Assembly: GCA_002494215.1 (NCBI GenBank)
Contig: DLBF01000020.1
Location: 1-18,471 of the forward strand
Direction: 5' to 3'
Origin: Prevotellaceae bacterium UBA7028
GTDB taxonomy: Bacteria > Bacteroidota > Bacteroidia > Bacteroidales > Bacteroidaceae
Length of the DNA stretch: 18,471 nt
Made by a program: the position numbers and the translations under genes. Of this stretch, positions 8,612-14,984 are shown piece by piece. Below the pieces are notes generated by a model. That model was not told the DNA's origin. It worked only from the letters and a program-made list of their open reading frames with translations, and searched no databases. Numbering within the stretch: position 1 is the stretch's first letter; every line of letters begins with the position of its first letter.

Positions 8612-11179
8612 CTACATTCTTACCGTATAGGTTCCGGCGGCGTATTCCTTGGATGTGGATTCACCGGGCAGCGTAACGGTAGCAGTAGTGCCGGCAGGGA
8701 TGGTAAACTTCCAAATCCACTTGTTGCCCTTATACTTCCATTCACTCTTGATAACACCTGAGGCACTCTTGTATTCTGCCTTCAGGAATCCCAAGCGCTT
8801 GTCGGGAACAGGACGCATGATGATATGCTTGAAGCCAGGTTGCTTAGGATCTGCAGCAATACCCGCAGCCGTCTCCCAAATCCATTCACAAACACAGCCA
8901 TAGGCATAATGGTTGAAGCTGTTCATGCCGCGTGGACCCATTCCCTTATCCTTCATGTAGCTGTTCCAACGCTCCCAGATGGTAGTGGCACCATTGTCAA
9001 CCGAATACAGCCAACTGGGGTTCTTACGCTGGAAGAGCAGTTCGTAGGCGATATCACTCATACCGTTCTCGGTGAGCGTCTGCATCAGGATGCTGGTACC
9101 CAGGAATCCGGTCTGCAGGCAGTTGCCGTGCTCGCTGAAATTACGGCGCAGGCGGGCTATCATCGACTCCTTGGCAGCACCGCTTACCAACTGAAGCTTC
9201 AGCGCGAAGAGGGCGGGTGTCTGCATGGTGTTCAATATCTCCGTCTTGAAGGTTCCGTCAGGATTCAGGAACTGTGTCTGCAGGTAGTTCTGGGCCTCAC
9301 GCACCATTATCTCGTACTTCTGCACGTTACGTCCGGTAGCGGCAGCCATGTCACGCATCATACCGGCATCCATCATCCAGTAGCTGGCACACAGGTAGTT
9401 CCAGTAGCTGACAGCATCTGGCAACGGTCCGTCTGCATTGAAGGCGCCACGGCCGCAACTCTCCAGCGCCTCATAGCTCAGCCAGTCAGCCCACTGGTAG
9501 TTGCCGTTCTCGTCCTTCAGGGCATTATGGTCGTACTTGGTCTCATTCACATGGTTCATGAACTTCTCCATCGACTCCCAGCACTCATCTACGATCTTAG
9601 TGTCGCCAAACTGCTTCCATACCGTCCAGGGTACGATAACACCGGCATCGGCCCACCCCACACGCATCATATCATGGGGATGTGCGCCATACTGCGCAAA
9701 GGGAGCCACACCGGGATAGCCGCCCTTGTCGTTCTGGGTGTCACGCATATCATGCAGCCATTTATGGAAGAAGGCATCTGTATTGGCAAAGAAAGTACCC
9801 GTCTCAGTAAATACCTGTGTATCGGCCGTCCAGCCCAGACGCTCGTTGCGCTGCGGGCAGTCAGTGGATACACTCAGGTAGTTGGAGCGCTGGCCCCACA
9901 GGGTATTGGAAATCAGTTTGTTCACCAGATCGTTGCCTGTTGTCACCTTTCCGATCTCCATCTCCTTGGTGATGGATGTCACAGGTACACTCCTGATACT
10001 CTTGAAGGTGACATCATTATCCACGGTCACAGAGATAAGCCTGTAGCCGAAGAAGGTATTGCGTGGACGGAAGCTGACGGGTTTCTGGGCACCGCTGAAG
10101 GTGTATTCCAACTGCATTCCGGTATCAGGGATACGCAGGTTCAGACGGTGCACACTTCCCTCCGGGCCGTCCATTCCCCTCGTCTTAGAACCGTTGCCAT
10201 CGTTCAGCAACTCAGAGGGCAGACACATCATCTTAGTACCCTCAGCCGCCTCGAAGACAAAGTCTGGAACTGCGGCGCAGTTCTGACCGAAGTCCACCAC
10301 CAGCGTCTCGCCCTTATGCAAGGTAATAGCCTCGCCGGCCTTATATTCCCTCTTGATTCTGACAGTTCCGTATTCTTCCTCGGTAACACCGTCAACACCT
10401 TCCCACGTGTATGCGCGCACAGGTAATAGAATAAGGTCGTCACGCATGTATATCTCAGCACCGTTGGTAGGGAATATCTGTCCGCGGAACTCACGGTTCT
10501 CCTCGGGAACCTTCATTTCAGAAACCGTCTCATAGCCCTGGGGGATACGGGCATCATACACCTCACCGTCGAAGATGGCCGCATGCTTCACCGGACCCGC
10601 AATACCTGCCTTCCAGGTCTTGGTATCCGTTCCGAAGGTCTCCTTTGTGCCGTCGGCATAGGTCAGCTCCAGCACACCACGGAAGGCGCACTTGGTACCG
10701 TACATACCCTGATTGCCGCCAGGTGTCACAATCTTGTCACCCCACCATCCAGGTGTTACCTGTACGGCCAGTTGGTTCTCGGCTCCCGCCTTTTTAGCCA
10801 CCATTCCGGTTACGTCATAAGTATAGGAACGCTTGGTCTTCAGAGGATGGGTAAAACCGGGCTTCAGTACCTCGGCCCCGACAGGCTGGCCGTTAATGTA
10901 CAAGTCATAGACACCCAGTCCTACGGTCATCCACCTGGCTTCCTTGACCTTCTTGCCATTCCTGACAGTAGTAACAAACCAGCTGGCACCGTCAGCAGCT
11001 CGTGTACCGTCGTTCACTACGCCCGTTACAACGGGAGCATCCACGGCAGACAACCATACCGAACAATCCCATGCCTTATCAGGTAAAGCCGCAGTAAGTT
11101 TTCCATAATCATACCCTGCCATCACATTCTGCGCAAGTAGCAAAACGGCAACACATGTAGAAGTCAATCTTTTTTTCAT
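8612..11179 (-). CDS. Exported GH78 alpha-L-rhamnosidase
   Basis: The protein has 855 residues with a signal peptide (MKKRLTSTCVAVLLLAQNVM) cleaved around A21. It should remove terminal alpha-L-rhamnose from plant or bacterial glycans in the periplasm or at the cell surface. Residues about 40-230 form the N-terminal beta-sandwich rhamnosidase region (ARWMTVGLGVYDLYINGQPV). Residues 285-400 form a second beta domain (VVDFGQN). The catalytic (alpha/alpha)6 barrel spans about 405-780, and a C-terminal beta domain follows. The signature DCPQRNERLGWTAD (440-453) carries D440, E446 (predicted general acid), W450 and D453. ATTIWERW (731-738) supplies E736, the predicted general base. Compared with the usual DCPQRDERLGWTGD there are D-to-N and G-to-A changes at non-catalytic positions. 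No SusC/SusD pair or other glycoside hydrolase lies beside it. A -7 box sits 41 bases upstream of its start. Confidence 0.92.
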   Translation of the reverse strand: MKKRLTSTCVAVLLLAQNVMAGYDYGKLTAALPDKAWDCSVWLSAVDAPVVTGVVNDGTRAADGASWFVTTVRNGKKVKEARWMTVGLGVYDLYINGQPVGAEVLKPGFTHPLKTKRSYTYDVTGMVAKKAGAENQLAVQVTPGWWGDKIVTPGGNQGMYGTKCAFRGVLELTYADGTKETFGTDTKTWKAGIAGPVKHAAIFDGEVYDARIPQGYETVSEMKVPEENREFRGQIFPTNGAEIYMRDDLILLPVRAYTWEGVDGVTEEEYGTVRIKREYKAGEAITLHKGETLVVDFGQNCAAVPDFVFEAAEGTKMMCLPSELLNDGNGSKTRGMDGPEGSVHRLNLRIPDTGMQLEYTFSGAQKPVSFRPRNTFFGYRLISVTVDNDVTFKSIRSVPVTSITKEMEIGKVTTGNDLVNKLISNTLWGQRSNYLSVSTDCPQRNERLGWTADTQVFTETGTFFANTDAFFHKWLHDMRDTQNDKGGYPGVAPFAQYGAHPHDMMRVGWADAGVIVPWTVWKQFGDTKIVDECWESMEKFMNHVNETKYDHNALKDENGNYQWADWLSYEALESCGRGAFNADGPLPDAVSYWNYLCASYWMMDAGMMRDMAAATGRNVQKYEIMVREAQNYLQTQFLNPDGTFKTEILNTMQTPALFALKLQLVSGAAKESMIARLRRNFSEHGNCLQTGFLGTSILMQTLTENGMSDIAYELLFQRKNPSWLYSVDNGATTIWERWNSYMKDKGMGPRGMNSFNHYAYGCVCEWIWETAAGIAADPKQPGFKHIIMRPVPDKRLGFLKAEYKSASGVIKSEWKYKGNKWIWKFTIPAGTTATVTLPGESTSKEYAAGTYTVRM

Positions 11180-11220
11180 ATTTCCGTCATTTTAATCTTA
11201 CATTTTATTTCTTTTAAGGG

Positions 11221-11228
11221 CAAAATTA
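11221..11228 (-). promoter_or_regulatory. Bacteroidetes -7 promoter box for the rhamnosidase gene
   Basis: On the - strand this reads TAATTTTG, an exact match to the Bacteroidetes TAnnTTTG -7 consensus. Transcription would start near 11213, giving an untranslated leader of about 34 bases before the ATG at 11179. No convincing TTTG -33 element was seen at the expected distance. Confidence 0.5.
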
Positions 11229-11355
11229 CAACAAAATACACATTTTTGGACTTAAAAAAATGACATAAAAGCATTGAATATTATGATTATATCAAGAAAT
11301 AATACAAAACGGATGATTTTTTTTCTTAAAAATAACATTATCTAATTATTATTTG

Positions 11356-11363
11356 TACCTTTG
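11356..11363 (+). promoter_or_regulatory. Bacteroidetes -7 promoter box for the lipoprotein gene
   Basis: TACCTTTG matches TAnnTTTG exactly and is followed by CGACTCC, a very usual context in Bacteroidales. It lies 44 bases before the ATG at 11408, in the 228-base region shared with the divergent rhamnosidase. The rest of that region (11229-11355) is strongly AT-rich and shows no obvious operator repeat. Confidence 0.55.
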
Positions 11364-11407
11364 CGACTCCAAAGGGGTAAAAAGGAAAGAAAAAACTACT
11401 TTAATAT

Positions 11408-12001
11408 ATGAAAAAACTATTTTTCCTCATTGTACTTGTGTGCAGTATGGTTGGCAGTTTTACCTTCAGCGGGTGTAAGAATAAACCCGATGATGAACTC
11501 ACCATAATGGACACTGCTACCATTGTCATTGACCTGGACTCCATTGTTCTTATGCCATTCCTTCCCTGGGATGCAATGGTAGAAGATTTGGAGCTTCACA
11601 TGCAGACCAACTGTAGCGATTGGGGCATAGAGAACCCCGATTCGTTAGAGTATGACGCAGGAACCGGACGTTGGAAGCGAACATTCACCAAAGGCAACCT
11701 CAAAAACACCTATTACTTCGAGGATGCCAAGGGTAACTACTTGAAGTACGTTACCTTCATTTATTATGGTAACATGCCCTTTGACCCCATCAAGGAAGAG
11801 GTGGAACGTAATGGATTTGTTCTGCAAGGCGAGATGGATTACCCCGGTAACGATAGCGAGATCTGCTATATGTACCTCTCCCCTTCCGGTGCCCTGGAAG
11901 TTCAGCTGGCAGGATGGAAAGACGGCAGCTGGGTATTATCCTTCCAGCCTTTGGATGAGGAAGACCTCAAATATTTAGTCAAGAAAAAGAATAAGAAATA
12001 A
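11408..12001 (+). CDS. Lipoprotein of unknown function
   Basis: The protein has 197 residues. The N-terminus is a lipoprotein signal: a hydrophobic stretch (FFLIVLVCSMVGSFTF) leads to the lipobox FSGC, with the lipidated cysteine at position 23. The mature part is acidic and mixed alpha/beta, with aromatic-rich strands (KNTYYFEDAKGNYLKYVTFI) and a Lys-rich tail (KKKNKK). I do not recognise a family. It has its own -7 box and a following terminator, so it is probably a single-gene transcript. It is divergent from the rhamnosidase, but nothing in the sequence ties the two functionally. The residue after the lipidated cysteine is Lys, so the outer membrane is the default destination. Confidence 0.8.
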   Translation: MKKLFFLIVLVCSMVGSFTFSGCKNKPDDELTIMDTATIVIDLDSIVLMPFLPWDAMVEDLELHMQTNCSDWGIENPDSLEYDAGTGRWKRTFTKGNLKNTYYFEDAKGNYLKYVTFIYYGNMPFDPIKEEVERNGFVLQGEMDYPGNDSEICYMYLSPSGALEVQLAGWKDGSWVLSFQPLDEEDLKYLVKKKNKK

Positions 12002-12003
12002 AA

Positions 12004-12036
12004 GAAAGAGGCAAGCATTGAAACTTGCCTCTTTTT
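12004..12036. terminator. Bidirectional intrinsic terminator between lipoprotein and WYL genes
   Basis: AAAGAGGCAAG (12005-12015) pairs perfectly with CTTGCCTCTTT (12024-12034) around an 8-base loop. T-rich sequence follows on the + strand and A-rich sequence flanks the left side, so it can serve both convergent genes. It starts three bases after the lipoprotein stop and ends eight bases before the WYL stop. Confidence 0.8.
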
Positions 12037-12041
12037 CTTTA

Positions 12042-12983
12042 TCACTTTTTGTACTTCTGAATTGCGGCCTGAAACAAATCCTGCATATCGGAGGCCAACC
12101 ACTGAGGCTGGATAACCTGCAGCCATTCACCCCTTGAAAGCAAATGAGCCTTGAAATCCGATGTGGGACGCAGAAACAACTCATAGTCAGCATATCCATC
12201 CGTTTCATCCACCTCACGTTGTGAAGAATGCAAGGGCAAATCCCTCAGGTAGAACTTCTCCATCCCATACGCACGCAACACTACCTTCTCTGGCTTAACG
12301 TTGCTATCCACCATTATACCGAAACTCTGGGCAAAATACGATTCTACATCAAAATCAGCATCCAACGTAAACTTATCCTGATGCAACTGAATATCCACCA
12401 TGCGATCCAAAGAGAATACTGCCATAGAGGATTCCACCTGTCCCGGAGCACCATTCTTTACCGGCCGGTCCACCTTAGTCAGCACATACCAGCGCCGTTT
12501 AAACAACTTCACACAGTAAGGAGCTGCCAAATAAGTCTTGGACGTTGCCGAGCTGTACTTCTGGTACGTCATCAACATCTTACGTCCCTGACGCATAGCC
12601 TTGATGATACGCCTTAGGTGGATGCCACCAGAAGGAATGCTCTCCAACAGGATGCGTCCCTGAAGCCCTACATTCTCGTCCAGCATATTACCCACACTGA
12701 GTGTACTGAACAGCCAGTTGGCAACACTGTTGTTACTCAGTACCTCTTTATTGTATATGTAATAGTAGTAGTAACCTTTTTGGCGTTTGCAATCTATGAT
12801 TACGCCAAACATATCCAAGACAGCATCCCTGTGACGATTGAAGGTTGTACGCGAAAGCGGCAGTCCGCCACTTTCTTCCCTACTACTCCACTTCTGGCTC
12901 AATTCGGCGAACGTAATCCTCCCTGCATGATAGATGGTCTCTACCAACCAGATATATTCCTTGAAAAGCGCAGGTATCTTCAT
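12042..12983 (-). CDS. WYL-domain transcriptional regulator
   Basis: The protein has 313 residues. The N-terminal 75 residues form a winged-helix-like DNA-binding region (ITFAELSQKW, then LSRTTFNRHRDAVLDMFGV), ending in an unusual five-tyrosine run at 71-75. The WYL domain spans about 125-205, with the family core in YCVKLFKRRWYVLTKV (W165, Y166, V167). The last third (about 225-310) fits the WCX extension (EKVVLRAYGMEKFYLRDLPL, GEWLQVIQPQWL). WYL domains sense ligands, often nucleotides or nucleic acids, and such proteins regulate many stress and defence loci. Here it lies eight bases after the cca stop and is the last gene of the - strand cluster, so it is probably co-transcribed. No defence genes are nearby, and its targets cannot be told from the window. 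Confidence 0.88.
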   Translation of the reverse strand: MKIPALFKEYIWLVETIYHAGRITFAELSQKWSSREESGGLPLSRTTFNRHRDAVLDMFGVIIDCKRQKGYYYYYIYNKEVLSNNSVANWLFSTLSVGNMLDENVGLQGRILLESIPSGGIHLRRIIKAMRQGRKMLMTYQKYSSATSKTYLAAPYCVKLFKRRWYVLTKVDRPVKNGAPGQVESSMAVFSLDRMVDIQLHQDKFTLDADFDVESYFAQSFGIMVDSNVKPEKVVLRAYGMEKFYLRDLPLHSSQREVDETDGYADYELFLRPTSDFKAHLLSRGEWLQVIQPQWLASDMQDLFQAAIQKYKK

Positions 12984-12991
12984 ATTATGAA

Positions 12992-14551
12992 TTACGAATT
13001 GACAGGTGCCAGCCCCATTTCGGCCGCCTTCTGCAACATAAACTGTCGGGCAGCATCATGGTCATTGGGAATGAGAGAGTCCCAAATCGCATCCTTGACA
13101 GCTTGTTTGAGAACACCGATTTCGCGACAAGGTTTTAGACCGAAAGTTTCCATAATCTCCTCTCCTGTAATAGGATTCTGCCACGTACGGTAGTTATCAC
13201 GAGCTTGAAGGTCGGCTAGCTTCTCACGCACCAACTGGAAGTTTTCCAGAAAACGTTGTTTCTTCTGTTGGTTCTTGCTGGTGATGTCGGCTTCGCAGAG
13301 AATCATCAGGTCATCAATATCCTCTCCTGCCTCGAAGAGCAAACGACGTACAGCAGAATCTGTTACCTCCTCGTCGGCAATAGCAATAGGACGCATGTGC
13401 AAACCAACCAGCTTCTCGACGTAGTTCATACGTTCATCCAGTGGTAGCTTCATGCGACGGAAGATATTCGACACCATCTTCTGACCAATATAATTATGGT
13501 TATGGAAAGTCCAACCGGCTTTCTCCTCCCAACGTTTGCTACGCGGCTTACCTATATCATGCAAGAGAGCTGCCCAACGCAACCAGAGTGAGGCCTCACC
13601 CGACCTCTCCCGAGGAGAGGAGAACTGTTGCGAATCCGCCCCTCCTTTGGAGGGGATGGGGGAGGCTTTAGCTACATTATCAAGTACCTCTAAGGTATGA
13701 TAGAAATTATCTTTATGTGCACGACCATTACGAACCTCAACACCTTCTAAAGCTGCCAGTTCGGGAAAGATAATGGGCAGTAAGCCACAACGACTTAACT
13801 CCACAAATCCTATGCTGGGTGTGGGAGAAAGCATTATCTTGTTCAGTTCGTCTATGATACGCTCTTGGGAAATAATCTTAATGCGCTCTGCATTCCTGTT
13901 TAGTGCATCCTCTGTCTCTTCCTCGATCTGAAAACGTAACTGAGTGGCAAAACGTATGCAACGCATCATACGCAAAGGATCATCACTGAAGGTGATATCA
14001 GGATCAAGGGGCGTGGCAATAAGTCCATCCTCCATATCCAACAGACCGCCAAAACGGTCAACAAGGCGCTTGCCATCTACAAGACCTTCGGATGTCAGAC
14101 AATAAGCAAGGGCATTGATGGTAAAGTCGCGACGGTCCAGATCATCCTCCAACGTTCCGTCCTCAACAATGGGCTTGCGACTATCACGACTATAACTCTC
14201 GCGACGTGCACCAACAAATTCAATCTCCTGATCTTTCCACTTTACCTGAGCAGTACCAAAGTTACGGAAAACACTGACATGTGCCCCCCTACCCAACTTC
14301 TTACCCAAGGCCTTGGCAACACGGATTCCAGGACCGTCCTGCTCCTTGCAGTTTGCTCCTTGCTTCTGAGAACAATTTGGGTCCACCACCACACAGTCTA
14401 TATCTTTGGAGGGACGTTCCAAGAAAAGGTCACGCACATATCCACCCACCGCATAGCAGTGAAATCCCAACTGGTCAGCTACTTCTCCAATGGCCTTGAA
14501 CAGAGGGGTATCAAACAGACGAGAGAGATCTTCTTCTGTGAGATGCTTCAT
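12992..14551 (-). CDS. cca: CCA tRNA nucleotidyltransferase with HD domain and two in-frame insertions
   Basis: The protein has 519 residues and adds or repairs the 3' CCA end of tRNA. The class II nucleotidyltransferase head has GGYVRD (36-41) and the metal-binding pair D50/D52 in KDIDC. RRDFTINALAY (140-150) and DDPLRMMRCIRFATQL (190-205) are the usual downstream motifs. An HD-type metal site is seen in LLHDIGKP (329-336, H331 and D332). Two segments look foreign to the family. One is residues about 57-72, Cys/Gln/Lys-rich, between the active-site strand and IRVAKALGKKLG. The other is about 296-320, just before SLWLRWAALLHD. Both fall where loops are expected, and both correspond to repeat-like DNA. 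The reading frame is intact. The start ATG overlaps the upstream lipoprotein stop (ATGA), so translation is coupled. The last codons lie in an AATTCGTAATTCATAAT run. Confidence 0.93.
   Translation of the reverse strand: MKHLTEEDLSRLFDTPLFKAIGEVADQLGFHCYAVGGYVRDLFLERPSKDIDCVVVDPNCSQKQGANCKEQDGPGIRVAKALGKKLGRGAHVSVFRNFGTAQVKWKDQEIEFVGARRESYSRDSRKPIVEDGTLEDDLDRRDFTINALAYCLTSEGLVDGKRLVDRFGGLLDMEDGLIATPLDPDITFSDDPLRMMRCIRFATQLRFQIEEETEDALNRNAERIKIISQERIIDELNKIMLSPTPSIGFVELSRCGLLPIIFPELAALEGVEVRNGRAHKDNFYHTLEVLDNVAKASPIPSKGGADSQQFSSPRERSGEASLWLRWAALLHDIGKPRSKRWEEKAGWTFHNHNYIGQKMVSNIFRRMKLPLDERMNYVEKLVGLHMRPIAIADEEVTDSAVRRLLFEAGEDIDDLMILCEADITSKNQQKKQRFLENFQLVREKLADLQARDNYRTWQNPITGEEIMETFGLKPCREIGVLKQAVKDAIWDSLIPNDHDAARQFMLQKAAEMGLAPVNS
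13593..13670. repeat. Pair of oppositely oriented REP-like hairpin units inside cca
   Basis: Unit A reads on the - strand: stem CCTCTCC, loop TCG, stem GGAGAGG (13604-13620), then a tail containing GGGTGAGGC. Unit B reads on the + strand: stem CCCCTCC, loop TTT, stem GGAGGGG (13639-13655), then a tail containing GGGGGAGGC. The units diverge around an 18-base spacer. Each has a 7-bp stem and 3-base loop, and their tails align position by position. The core, about 75 bases, keeps the cca frame open. Confidence 0.7.
14336..14383. repeat. Short direct repeat within the first cca insertion
   Basis: TGCTCCTTGC occurs at 14340-14349 and again at 14354-14363, giving a 14-base period. The 48-base stretch encodes the 16 residues of cca that do not fit the nucleotidyltransferase family. 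Confidence 0.5.
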
Positions 14552-14889
14552 TCGGCGTCTTTCTTTTTGTCCTCCAAAAGTTTACGCTCAAAGAACTGCT
14601 GCTTTATGTGCAGGCGTTCCCATTCCTCTCCCTGTGCATTCTTCAAACTGTCCACAGCAGCTGTCATCTCTATACTATCCAACAAGAGAATGGCCTGCTT
14701 ACGTACCTCTATAGCTGTAGGATATTTTTGGCGCAAAGAAAGAATGGAATCTCTGGCCTCGCTGTAATGTCCATATTTAAGGGCAAAGCGTGCATCGGAA
14801 AGCATCTGAGCTGCATTCTCGTTGGCTTCGTTACCGCCACAAGCACACAGCATCAATAGCAATGATAATATAGAAAGATAATTCTTCAT
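14548..14889 (-). CDS. Small lipoprotein, unknown function
   Basis: The protein has 113 residues. A short hydrophobic signal ends in the lipobox LCAC, with the lipidated cysteine at position 17 followed by Gly-Gly. The mature 96 residues are predicted helical: ENAAQMLSDARFALKYGHYS followed by RDSILSLRQKYPTA resembles a single TPR-like helical pair. The rest is a charged amphipathic helix, possibly a coiled coil, ending in a Lys/Asp-rich tail. Its stop codon overlaps the cca start by four bases (ATGA), showing tight translational coupling. This pairing of an envelope lipoprotein with a tRNA-processing enzyme is not functionally obvious. The upstream gap to rseP (94 bases) carries a REP-like hairpin and GATTAGG repeats but no clear promoter. 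Confidence 0.8.
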   Translation of the reverse strand: MKNYLSILSLLLMLCACGGNEANENAAQMLSDARFALKYGHYSEARDSILSLRQKYPTAIEVRKQAILLLDSIEMTAAVDSLKNAQGEEWERLHIKQQFFERKLLEDKKKDAE

Positions 14890-14900
14890 ATGACTTTTAC

Positions 14901-14918
14901 GGATTAGGGATTAGGGAT
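14901..14918. repeat. Tandem GATTAGG run
   Basis: GGATTAG is repeated twice in tandem and followed by a partial third copy. Related TTAGGG-like words occur at 8432-8440, 8589-8600 and 4773-4780, all between genes. Confidence 0.45.
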
Positions 14919-14948
14919 GGAACTTTAATTCATCACTCACAAAGTTCC
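14919..14948. repeat. 8-bp inverted repeat beside the REP-like unit
   Basis: GGAACTTT (14919-14926) pairs with AAAGTTCC (14941-14948) around a 14-base loop. Its right arm shares two bases with the neighbouring REP-like hairpin, so the two structures are mutually exclusive at the edge. Confidence 0.35.
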
Positions 14949-14984
14949 CCTCGCCCACGGGAGAGGGGGTTGGGGTGAGGCTTT
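14947..14984 (+). repeat. REP-like hairpin unit abutting the rseP stop codon
   Basis: The arms 14947-14956 and 14959-14968 pair at nine of ten positions. A tail (14969-14984) containing GGGTGAGGC follows, identical over nine bases to the tail of unit A in cca. The tail runs into the rseP stop codon at 14984-14986. On the - strand it could act as a weak terminator or attenuator between rseP and the downstream lipoprotein gene. Confidence 0.6.

Noticed and set aside
8612..8800. A T9SS C-terminal sorting domain on the rhamnosidase
   Set aside because: The last residues end in YTVRM after a short beta domain, and I see none of the conserved sorting-domain motifs. The S41 protein also lacks one.
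8825..10426. A 533-codon + strand open frame opposite the rhamnosidase
   Set aside because: The opposite strand encodes a clear GH78 enzyme over the same bases, and this translation has no recognisable features.
13592..13666. A CRISPR-like or attachment-site reading of the cca repeat pair
   Set aside because: There are only two units, in opposite orientation, with no regular spacers and no integrase or cas gene nearby.
14901..14918. Telomere-like GATTAGG tandem as a functional repeat array
   Set aside because: There are only two full copies. It is better viewed as one of several short intergenic words; I list it only as a small repeat.
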